From Flavobacteriaceae bacterium UBA4439 (GTDB taxonomy: Bacteria; Bacteroidota; Bacteroidia; Flavobacteriales; Flavobacteriaceae): a stretch of 64,000 bases of DNA. A model generated the notes under the pieces. It was not told where the DNA came from. It worked only from the letters and a program-made list of their open reading frames with translations, and did not search any database. A program made the translations under genes and the position numbers. The stretch is from the NCBI GenBank assembly GCA_002390455.1, contig DGPN01000023.1, forward strand, positions 1-64,000. The letters are read 5' to 3'. Position 1 is the first letter of the stretch; every line of letters begins with the position of its first letter. Shown in pieces: positions 34,092 through 41,568 of this stretch.

Positions 34092-36035
34092 ATGGGGTTC
34101 CGGCAAAAAGAATTCATTGCCCTCTTTTATCGTATTTTTTTAGTTTACCTCTGTTATTTCTTTTGTAGGCTACTGTTTGTATATTTCAACAACGACTTAG
34201 TTCAGGTAAAATCGTTCTCCCAACTGGCGGAATTGTGCTATTATGGAATTCGATTTGACAATGTTGCCATTGTTTATTCCAATATGATTTTTATTCTAAT
34301 GTCGATCATTCCTTGGAAAAAAACGACCTACCCTGGCTATCAAAAAGTGGTTTTTTGGATTTATTGGCTTTGCAATGCTTTTTTTCTATCCCTTAATTTT
34401 ATTGATTTTGCCTATTACCGATTCAATCAAAATAGATTGATGAATAATTTTTTGGAAGTGGTTGAAAATGAAACCAACACGACCAGTTTACTTTTGCATT
34501 TTGCTTGGGTTTATTTGCACCTCATTATACTTTTTATCGCGATGCTCTATTTGTTAGCATTGGCGTATAAAAAGGTTAGAATTTACCCCGTCATTATAGA
34601 AAGTTATTGGCGTTACGGTCTCAGCTCTATTATTTTGTTTTTTGGAAGCATTGCGCTATTTGTTTTAGGGGCTCGTGGGGGTGATTTCAAAAAAAGTACC
34701 CGTCCCATCACCTTGATCGATGCCATGGACAATGTAAGAACCCCTCAACAGGCTGATGTGGTGCTTAGCAGTACCTTTACGTTTATTAAAACACTGGGGC
34801 AAGACAATTATAACAAATCGAAAGATCTCTTTAGCGATCAAGAAGTTGAAAATGAACTAAACACCATCAAACAATACCCTCCCACGGGAAGATTTGAGAA
34901 GCAACCCAATGTGATCATTTTTATTCTGGAGAGTATGGGAAGGGAGTATTGGGGAGCATTTAACGAAACCTACGACATCCCTGATTACAAAGGCTATACG
35001 CCTTTTCTAGACTCACTTGCTCGGCACAGTTTAATATTTCCCAATGGTTTTGCTACCAGCAGAAAATCAATTCATGGCATGCCCTCCATTTTGGCAGGTA
35101 TTCCTTCTTTTGAAACTTCGTATGCATCATCACTTTATTCCAGACAAAAAGTAAGTTCCGTGGTTTCTGTTGCCAACGAATTGGGATATCACACTTCTTT
35201 CTTTCACGGAGCAGCAAATGGATCAATGGGCTTTTTGGGCTTTTCCAATATTTTAGGATTTGAACGCTACTATGGCAGAACCGAATTTAATAATGATGAT
35301 GAATTTGATGGCTCTTGGGGCATTTGGGATGAACCTTTTTTACTCTATATGAAGTCTGTTTTGGACACCCAAAAAACACCCTTTCTCAGTTCTGTTTTTA
35401 CCATAACTTCCCACGAACCCTATGTGATCCCAAAAGCCTACGAAGGAAAGTTTGACAATGGAAATATTCCCATGCACCAATGTGTCGGTTATACCGATAA
35501 TGCGCTTAGACAGTTTTTTAAAGAAAGTAAAAACGCTCCCTGGTTTGAGGACACTATTTTTATATTTACTGCCGACCACAGCAATCAGATTCACTATCCC
35601 TTTTACCTAAAAACCATTAATCGCTTCGCCAACCCTCTAATGATTTTCAAACCCAATAGCGGCCTCAAGGGAGCAGATATGCGTTTGGTCAGCCATATGG
35701 ACATCTTCCCTACCGTTGCTGATCTGATAGACTACTCCAAACCCTTTAAAAGCTGGGGGAGAAGTTTACTGTCCGACCAAGAACATTCTCCATTTGTAAT
35801 TAATTATTTTAGTGGTGGAAGTTATTTCATCATGGATGAAAATCTTATCTGTGTCCACAATGGAGAAAAAGCCATAGGCTTTTATGATGTGAACGATAAA
35901 AACATGGAAAAAAATCTCATTGGAAACAAGACTCAGGAGATGATAGATTTGGAAAAGAAATGCAGTATGTTTCTGGAGGATTATTTCGAATCCCTTATGT
36001 CGGGATCTATCAGTATTCAAAATCCTAACCAATGA
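34092..36035 (+). CDS. LTA-synthase-family (LtaS-like) phosphotransferase/sulfatase
   Basis: This is a 647-residue inner-membrane protein. About five hydrophobic helices occupy residues 1-200 and an extracytoplasmic sulfatase-fold domain follows (about 270-600). Catalytic-type elements are FILESMGREYW (metal-binding Glu), SRKSIHGMPSILAG (Ser in place of the Thr nucleophile of Gram-positive LtaS), and TADHSNQIHYPFY (Asp-His). The family transfers glycerol phosphate or similar groups from phospholipid to envelope glycans and releases diacylglycerol. Its stop overlaps the start of a diacylglycerol kinase gene (ATGA), which fits recycling of that product. Confidence 0.85.
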   Translation: MGFRQKEFIALFYRIFLVYLCYFFCRLLFVYFNNDLVQVKSFSQLAELCYYGIRFDNVAIVYSNMIFILMSIIPWKKTTYPGYQKVVFWIYWLCNAFFLSLNFIDFAYYRFNQNRLMNNFLEVVENETNTTSLLLHFAWVYLHLIILFIAMLYLLALAYKKVRIYPVIIESYWRYGLSSIILFFGSIALFVLGARGGDFKKSTRPITLIDAMDNVRTPQQADVVLSSTFTFIKTLGQDNYNKSKDLFSDQEVENELNTIKQYPPTGRFEKQPNVIIFILESMGREYWGAFNETYDIPDYKGYTPFLDSLARHSLIFPNGFATSRKSIHGMPSILAGIPSFETSYASSLYSRQKVSSVVSVANELGYHTSFFHGAANGSMGFLGFSNILGFERYYGRTEFNNDDEFDGSWGIWDEPFLLYMKSVLDTQKTPFLSSVFTITSHEPYVIPKAYEGKFDNGNIPMHQCVGYTDNALRQFFKESKNAPWFEDTIFIFTADHSNQIHYPFYLKTINRFANPLMIFKPNSGLKGADMRLVSHMDIFPTVADLIDYSKPFKSWGRSLLSDQEHSPFVINYFSGGSYFIMDENLICVHNGEKAIGFYDVNDKNMEKNLIGNKTQEMIDLEKKCSMFLEDYFESLMSGSISIQNPNQ

Positions 36036-36907
36036 GAATATATTTCATTGTCAAGCCGCTTGGGTCGTATGCACTCAAAAAATTACAAAAATCAATCGAA
36101 GCCATTTTCGACAAAAAAAAGGATTCTCTATATCTCTTAAGCTCACTCAAAAAAGGCCATGCCATCGATCTGACCCAGAAGGCCATACAAGAAAAGGCCG
36201 ATCTGGTGGTAGCTTGTGGCGGAGATGGAACGATTAACGAAGTTGCTCGTGGCTTGGTTGAAACAGAAATTCCTTTGGCCATCATACCCCTAGGATCGGG
36301 AAATGGTATTGCCCGACATTTTAAAATCCCATTTGAAATTTCTAAGGCAATTCAACTCATCAAAAAGAATAAAATTGCCAAAATGGATGTGGGAGAGGTC
36401 AATGGACATTATTTTTTTGGAAACATGGGCTGCGCCCTTGAGTCTCATTTTATCCGTATTTATCAAAAGAACAAATGGCATGGAATCTGGGCCTATGTCA
36501 TTGCCTTTTTGAATGCTATCTTCAGTTTTAGATATCAGAAAATTAAAATTGAATACGATGACATAACAAAGACAATCAGCCCATTTGTATTGCTCGTTTC
36601 CAATACCAACCAACAAGGATATAACTTTTCCCTTACCCCATTTGCCCGCTCGGACAACGGATTGATGGATGTGTTTTGGATGGAAAAATCAAATTTTATT
36701 AATACTATAAAATTTATAGCCAATGCATTGACAGGACGAAAATTAACCTCAAAAAGAGGTGGTTTGATTCGTATATCGGCTTTAAAAATTTCCCTTTTGG
36801 ATTCAAGTGATTTGTGTGTGCAAATTGATGGAGAATTCCTGCCATTGACTTCAAAACATTTGGAGATTAAAGTCCTACCAAAGAAACTGAATTTGATTGT
36901 CCCATAA
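36032..36907 (+). CDS. Diacylglycerol kinase family lipid kinase (YegS/DgkB-like)
   Basis: This is a 291-residue DAGK-catalytic-domain protein. The nucleotide-binding signature is ACGGDGTINEVARGL near residues 56-70, followed by IPLGSGNGIARHF. The C-terminal beta domain has GYNFSLTPFARSDNGLMDVFW and VQIDGEFLP. It would phosphorylate diacylglycerol to phosphatidic acid on the cytoplasmic face. Translational overlap with the LtaS-like gene makes a link between the two very likely: the transferase yields diacylglycerol and the kinase returns it to phospholipid synthesis. Confidence 0.9.
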   Translation: MRIYFIVKPLGSYALKKLQKSIEAIFDKKKDSLYLLSSLKKGHAIDLTQKAIQEKADLVVACGGDGTINEVARGLVETEIPLAIIPLGSGNGIARHFKIPFEISKAIQLIKKNKIAKMDVGEVNGHYFFGNMGCALESHFIRIYQKNKWHGIWAYVIAFLNAIFSFRYQKIKIEYDDITKTISPFVLLVSNTNQQGYNFSLTPFARSDNGLMDVFWMEKSNFINTIKFIANALTGRKLTSKRGGLIRISALKISLLDSSDLCVQIDGEFLPLTSKHLEIKVLPKKLNLIVP

Positions 36908-36941
36908 AATAAAAAAAGCTCTCCGAACTACTGGAAAGCTT
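36908..36941 (-). terminator. Leftward terminator hairpin with T-run
   Basis: Read on the minus strand, AAGCTTTCC (one mismatch) pairs with GGAGAGCTT around an 8-nt loop and is followed by TTTTTATTTTATGG. No annotated gene is transcribed leftward into it, so it may end a small RNA that begins near 37026, just after a TACTTTGC-like -7 box. It is not positioned to stop the rightward kinase transcript. Confidence 0.45.
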
Positions 36942-37135
36942 CTCATCAGTTGCTAAATTATTGTTTTACCAATTTTAACAACACACAACACTTTTATATT
37001 GTTAAGACCTTTAAGTCTATATTTTCAAATTGCAAAGTACAAAGTTAAGTAATTTTAATTTTACCTCCTCTTTCAAAGATTTTTATTTGACGAAAAGCAT
37101 CCCCCTTGTCCGCATTATTTAATACATTTAACCTA

Positions 37136-38491
37136 ATGAAACAAACAATCGTACTGGCGGGAGCTACGGGTTTCATTGGGCGGTGGATCATTGAGGAATT
37201 TCAGGATGAATATCAAATCATCGCCTTGAGCCGAAAAAAAGTCAAAACCAATCCCAATGAAAAAATAATTTGGCGTACAGTGGATTTGTATTCCATGTCG
37301 AGTACAGAAAAAGCCATGGAGGGAGCAGACATTGCCATCTATTTGGTACACTCCATGCAGCCTTCCACTCGACTCAATCAAGGGAAGTTTGAGGATACTG
37401 ATTTATTGTTAGCCGATAATTTTTCCAGAGCTGCCCAAAAAAATAAGCTTAAGCAAATCATCTATTTGGGAGGGATATTACCCAAAGACAAACACAAAAT
37501 TTCCAATCATCTTTTATCTCGTTTCGAGGTCGAAAAAACCTTGGGCTCAAGAGCGACTCCACTTACAGCTATAAGAGCTGGTATTATTATCGGTCCTGGA
37601 GGCTCATCCTTTCGGATTGTTTCCCAATTGGTCAAAAACCTCCCCGTGATGGGATGTCCTCAATGGACCAAATCCGAAAATCAACCCATTGACGTTTTTG
37701 ATATTCTATCTCTCATCAAACAATGTGCGGGAAATCCCGTTACTTATTATAAAAATATTGAGGTTGGAGGTAATGAGGTCATGACCTATATGAATCTGCT
37801 CCAAAAAACCTCCAAAATAATGGACAAAAGACGTTTGATTTTTTCCATGCCTTTCTTTACAGTGGGACTGTCGAAATGGTGGGTCAGTATTTTTGGCGAT
37901 TCCAACATCAACTTTGTTTCACCGCTGGTAGAAAGCCTGAAGCATCGTATGATCCCCAGTAAAAAACATGACGATTTATATCAAATTGACTTTACCCCTG
38001 TAGATAACAGTATCAAAAGAGCGCTTACCCATAAACCACCCGCCCTTCCTACTTTTCATCAAAGCCATGCCGAAAAAAATACCGTGAGAAGTGTTCAGAG
38101 AATCTACAACCCAGGAAAATACAATGCTCAATGGGTGGCGAAACATTATCCTATCTGGTTGAGCAAAAGGTTTGCTGGTCTGATCAACCCTCGTTTTGAC
38201 GGCAGCATTTTGAGGTTCTACCTTTTGGGGATTATGTTGTTGGAATTGCAATTGATAGAAGACAGAAGCACCCCCAATCGTCAGCTTTTTTATATCACCG
38301 GTGGAGTGTTGACCAAAAGAACAGATTTAGGGTGGTTGGAATTCCGATCCATTTTGGACAATGAATATGTCATCACCGCCATACACGAATATGTCCCCAA
38401 ATTACCTTGGGCCATTTATAAATTAACCCAAGCCAAATTACACCTCTATGTGATGAAAAAATTTGAAAAAGAACTCCAACGCTTGAAATAG
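37136..38491 (+). CDS. Atypical SDR with C-terminal DUF2867-like domain (YbjT type)
   Basis: This is a 451-residue NAD(P)-binding protein. ATG 37136 gives MKQTIVLAGATGFIG at once, so the longer upstream frame is not used. The Rossmann part (1-210) has GATGFIG, YLVHSM, IIYLGGIL and AIRAGIIIGPGGSS. The C-terminal part (about 310-450) contains LFYITGGVLTKRTDLGWLEFR in pieces and resembles the DUF2867 domain of E. coli YbjT. The family lacks a settled substrate; roles in quinone or lipid metabolism have been proposed for relatives. It is probably monocistronic or co-transcribed with the esterase 22 nt downstream. Confidence 0.85.
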   Translation: MKQTIVLAGATGFIGRWIIEEFQDEYQIIALSRKKVKTNPNEKIIWRTVDLYSMSSTEKAMEGADIAIYLVHSMQPSTRLNQGKFEDTDLLLADNFSRAAQKNKLKQIIYLGGILPKDKHKISNHLLSRFEVEKTLGSRATPLTAIRAGIIIGPGGSSFRIVSQLVKNLPVMGCPQWTKSENQPIDVFDILSLIKQCAGNPVTYYKNIEVGGNEVMTYMNLLQKTSKIMDKRRLIFSMPFFTVGLSKWWVSIFGDSNINFVSPLVESLKHRMIPSKKHDDLYQIDFTPVDNSIKRALTHKPPALPTFHQSHAEKNTVRSVQRIYNPGKYNAQWVAKHYPIWLSKRFAGLINPRFDGSILRFYLLGIMLLELQLIEDRSTPNRQLFYITGGVLTKRTDLGWLEFRSILDNEYVITAIHEYVPKLPWAIYKLTQAKLHLYVMKKFEKELQRLK

Positions 38492-38513
38492 ATCACCCTG
38501 AAAAATAATAAAT

Positions 38514-39407
38514 ATGAAATTACTCTTATGGATAAGTTTAGGTATTTTCTGCCTGGTTACTACGGTCAATGCACAGAAAAACAGACAAAATAACCCCACC
38601 GATAAAACAGTATTAAACCAGTTGCCCAAGGGAGTTATCGCAGCACTAAACCTTCCTTACAGAGAAGGGAATGAAAGATGGACATTGGATTTATTTTATC
38701 CGGAAAATATTCATGATGCTACTCCTGCCATCGTATTCATTCACGGAGGAGGATGGAGAAATGGAAATAAAAGAAAGTGGGGGATCTTGAACGCTGCCAT
38801 GACATTTGCAAAAAAAGGATATGTAACGGCATCCCTCAACTACAGGCTGATCCAGAAAAACGAAAATCCAGCAGTTGGAATTCAAAATGGAGTCGAAGAC
38901 GTTAAATGCGCAGTAAGATGGCTCAGAGCAAACGCAGAAAAATACAACATCGACCCGAAACGCATTGGAGGTTATGGAAACTCAGCAGGAGCGCATTTGG
39001 TATCTATGCTAGGCTTATGCCCTCCATCAGCCGGATTAGAGGGAGATGGTCCTTACCAAGAATATTCCAGTAACATTCAAGCCGTTGTGGCCTCTGCTAC
39101 CCCCACCGATTTTTCTCTTTTTGAATCGAATGAACAAAAAAGACAGGAGGAACTAAGCAAAAAATTATCTCCCATTACTTATGTCCATAAAAATGCTCCT
39201 CCGTTTTTACTTTTTCATGATACCGCTGACAAGACAGTTGACATCAAACACTCTGATACTTTCGTTGCAGCCTTGAAAAAAGCAAAAGCAAAAGATGTCA
39301 CCTATAAATCATACAACAATGGGTCAGGGCATGGTGTGTTTTATAAAAATGCGGATGAAACAGTCCCTTTACGTGAAGAATTTTTTGATCGTGTCCTTGG
39401 AAAATAA
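38514..39407 (+). CDS. Secreted alpha/beta hydrolase (esterase, BD-FAE-like)
   Basis: This is a 297-residue exported esterase with signal peptide MKLLLWISLGIFCLVTTVNAQ. The oxyanion motif is FIHGGGWRNG, the nucleophile Ser is in GGYGNSAGAH, acid Asp is in FHDTADKTVD, and His is in GSGHGVF. The catalytic set looks complete. It is related to the esterase at 26.8 kb and to the broken copy immediately downstream, so three hydrolases of this general type lie within 14 kb. The substrate is unknown; deacylation of glycans is the common role. Confidence 0.87.
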   Translation: MKLLLWISLGIFCLVTTVNAQKNRQNNPTDKTVLNQLPKGVIAALNLPYREGNERWTLDLFYPENIHDATPAIVFIHGGGWRNGNKRKWGILNAAMTFAKKGYVTASLNYRLIQKNENPAVGIQNGVEDVKCAVRWLRANAEKYNIDPKRIGGYGNSAGAHLVSMLGLCPPSAGLEGDGPYQEYSSNIQAVVASATPTDFSLFESNEQKRQEELSKKLSPITYVHKNAPPFLLFHDTADKTVDIKHSDTFVAALKKAKAKDVTYKSYNNGSGHGVFYKNADETVPLREEFFDRVLGK

Positions 39408-39502
39408 GCTCTAGGTGTTCAATGATTTGTATAGGTCTGTTCTGAAAATCGGTTCAATAGGATTGAATAATGCATAAATCCAATATTAATCTTTTTTTTG
39501 TA

Positions 39503-39545
39503 AAAAGTAGGGTATAAGTTTTCTTGTTCGGGTAATGAGTATAAT
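39503..39545 (+). promoter_or_regulatory. 43-bp shared upstream element, copy 2
   Basis: AAAAGTAGGGTAT is followed after 11 bases by TTCGGGTAATGAGTATAAT, ending 18 nt before the ATG of the broken esterase gene. Overall 32 of 43 positions agree with copy 1 upstream of the ECF sigma operon, with all conserved bases in the two outer blocks. The pattern is that of a two-block promoter recognised by one sigma factor. Confidence 0.6.
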
Positions 39546-39563
39546 TATAAAAATTTCTGCGAA

Positions 39564-40634
39564 ATGAACAATTTTTTAATATATCTTCTTCTGATCATTT
39601 TAATTTTCACTTCGTTTAGTAAAAGTAAAGGGGATGATAGTGAAACCCTGAACGATATACCGATTATAAAACAAATGAGTAGTTACTCTGTAAATGTAAC
39701 CACAGATATCGTCTATGCAGAAGGACTTAGTCATGACCAATCAAGCATTTCCCCTTTCGCAATACCACTTAAATTAGATGTTTACTATCCCGACAATAAT
39801 TCTACTAATCGGCCAGTTTTTATGTTTATACACGGTGGTGGATTTACAGGAGGAATAAAACATAAGCCTGAAATAGTAGATATGGCAAATTACTATGCTT
39901 CAAGAGGATGGGTTTTTGTTTCTATAGATTAAAGAACAACAGAAGAATTGGGAGTAATACAAGGAATGACCCCAGAGAAATTATTAGTGTATTACAGAGG
40001 AATTGCACCACAAGAATGGATTGAGAATGCTTTGCAGGGAGCAAAAAGTTCGGGTGAAGTTCAGCAAGCTACTGCTATGTATCTTGCTCAAAGGGATGCA
40101 AAAGCCGCTCTTCGATGGATTATCGCAAACTCAAGCAACTATAACATAAATAAAGATTTTATTACAGTTGGTGGAGCTTCTGCAGGAGCTATCACTACAA
40201 TTGCTTTGGGGATTTCAAATCAAGAAGATTTTAAAGACGAAATTTCTATTATTGATGACCCTACGCTTTCTAAAACAAACTTAAACGAATCTTATGTAGT
40301 GAGAAGTATGGTTTATTTCTGGGGTTCAAACATAAAATTAGATGTTTTTGAAGCAGTTTATGAATTGAATCAATATGATAGATACGACGCTAGCGATCCT
40401 GAATTGTTCATGGGACATGGTACTGCACAAGATCTTGTCACGCCTTATGAAGAAGCACTTAAATTACAAGAAATTTACAACTCTTTGGGTATTTACAACA
40501 AACTGGTAACCCTACTACTACCGAATGGCAATCCCGCAGGTCATGGGGCTTGGAATGCAGTTGTAGATGGAAAAGGCTTATCGGAATTAACTTTTGACTT
40601 TCTAGTTGAGAGACAAAACTTGGTGCTTGAATAA
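39564..40634 (+). pseudogene. Secreted esterase gene split by a single in-frame TAA
   Basis: The frame from ATG 39564 to 40634 would encode about 356 residues, but codon 123 (39930-39932) is TAA. The context VFVSID-stop-RTTEELG strongly suggests a Tyr codon (TAT or TAC) changed to TAA, as SIDYR is a common esterase sequence. The first part has a signal peptide (MNNFLIYLLLIILIFTSFS) and oxyanion FIHGGGF. The second has the nucleophile Ser in GGASAGA and His in AGHGAW. No frameshift is present and both halves stay in the same frame. It could be recent inactivation, a sequencing error or stop-codon readthrough. Confidence 0.8.
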
Positions 40635-40798
40635 TACATATTTGATTATATCAAGTGTTTGACATTAATTGAATTTAGTATTGACTATTCAAGCTGATAT
40701 CACCCTTTGTTCGTGCGAACAAAAATTAAATCCCCAGTAATCTTCAAAAAGTAATTTAAAAAGGAAGGATTCGAACCAATAAAAAATGGTAGATCTTA
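40635..40798. other. Gap with hairpin and tRNA T-arm-like fragment
   Basis: No gene is seen. A perfect 8-bp inverted repeat TTTGTTCG/CGAACAAA lies near 40708-40726. On the minus strand GGTTCGAATCC followed by TTCC (40763-40777) looks like a tRNA T-arm, but its stem does not pair. It lies downstream of tRNA-Asp and its terminator, where an old attachment site could be expected. Confidence 0.35.
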
Positions 40799-40829
40799 TA
40801 AAAAATAAACCCTTGAAAATCAAGGGTTT
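40799..40829 (-). terminator. Rho-independent terminator of tRNA-Asp
   Basis: On the minus strand AAACCCTTGA pairs perfectly with TCAAGGGTTT over 10 bp across a 3-nt loop and is followed by ATTTTTTATAAG. It begins 9 nt after the tRNA 3' end. Confidence 0.85.
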
Positions 40830-40837
40830 GTAAAGTG

Positions 40838-40911
40838 CGGTCTGGACGGGACTCGAACCCGCGACCCCATGCGTGACAGGCATGTATTCTAACCAACTGA
40901 ACTACCAGACC
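40838..40911 (-). tRNA. tRNA-Asp (anticodon GTC)
   Basis: This 74-nt gene on the minus strand begins GGTCTGG and ends CCAGACCG. The acceptor stem GGTCTGG/CCAGACC pairs fully. The D-arm has AGTTGGTTAGAAT, the anticodon stem CATGC/GCATG encloses loop CTGTCAC with anticodon GTC, and the T-arm is GCGGG-TTCGAGT-CCCGT. CCA is not encoded. Anticodon GTC reads GAC and GAT. Confidence 0.97.
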
Positions 40912-40927
40912 TTAATGTTAGCGGATG

Positions 40928-40958
40928 CAAATATACATTGCATTTTGATTTTGCCAAA
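40928..40958 (-). promoter_or_regulatory. Housekeeping promoter of tRNA-Asp
   Basis: On the minus strand TTTG (40955-40958) is followed after 19 bases by TATATTTG (40928-40935), matching the Bacteroidota consensus of -33 TTTG and -7 TAnnTTTG. The -7 box ends 16 nt before the tRNA 5' end. Confidence 0.75.
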
Positions 40959-41150
40959 TTTATAACTGACAAAAGAAAGCTTCTTTAGCCCATCATTTGG
41001 CTTTATCCAAAAAAAGATGCAAATGATAAAGGATTCATTCTTCAATAAACGATGGTGAACCAATCAATTCCTCAAAAATAATCAAAGGAAAAGTGGGAAA
41101 ATTATAATAGAATTTAATCCCAGAATTAATGGAATTTGAAGGAGCCTATA

Positions 41151-41468
41151 CTACAATACGGCATCCAAAGCATCTGCGTAGGCCTTTTTTGGGGCTACCC
41201 CTACTTGTCTGCCTACCAATTCTCCCTTGTCAAAAAGCAGAACTGTGGGAATATTTCTTACCCCATATTTTGCAGCAAATTCCTGATGTAGATCGACATC
41301 CAATTTGCCAACCACAGCCTTACCTTGGTAGTCTTCACTGATTTCGTCAATAATCGGGCCGACCATGCGACAAGGCCCGCACCAAGCTGCCCAAAAATCC
41401 ACAATGACAGGTTTGTCCGATTTCAAAACCGTTTCTTCAAAATTTGCATCGGTAATTTCTAAAGCCAT
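41151..41468 (-). CDS. trxA: Thioredoxin
   Basis: This is a 105-residue thioredoxin. ATG 41468 (MALEITDANFEE) is the family start; an upstream extension in frame would add 21 residues without similarity. The active site WCGPC is followed by RMVGPI, with the buried Asp in VIVDFWA and the cis-Pro in VRNIPTVLLF. It reduces disulfides in the cytosol with electrons from thioredoxin reductase. It lies downstream of dnaE on the same strand, 100 nt apart, with no obvious functional link. Confidence 0.95.
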   Translation of the reverse strand: MALEITDANFEETVLKSDKPVIVDFWAAWCGPCRMVGPIIDEISEDYQGKAVVGKLDVDLHQEFAAKYGVRNIPTVLLFDKGELVGRQVGVAPKKAYADALDAVL

Positions 41469-41568
41469 ATTATAAAATTTAGATTCAAAATTAATCATTT
41501 TAGAAAATGTGACATTGCCATGAGCAATCAAATTTACTTATTGAAATATTATGGATTGTAATATCTAA

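Noticed and set aside
36941..36960. CTGATGA motif like a hammerhead ribozyme core on the minus strand
   Set aside because: The required GAAA core after stem II is missing; the adjacent hairpin reads as a terminator.
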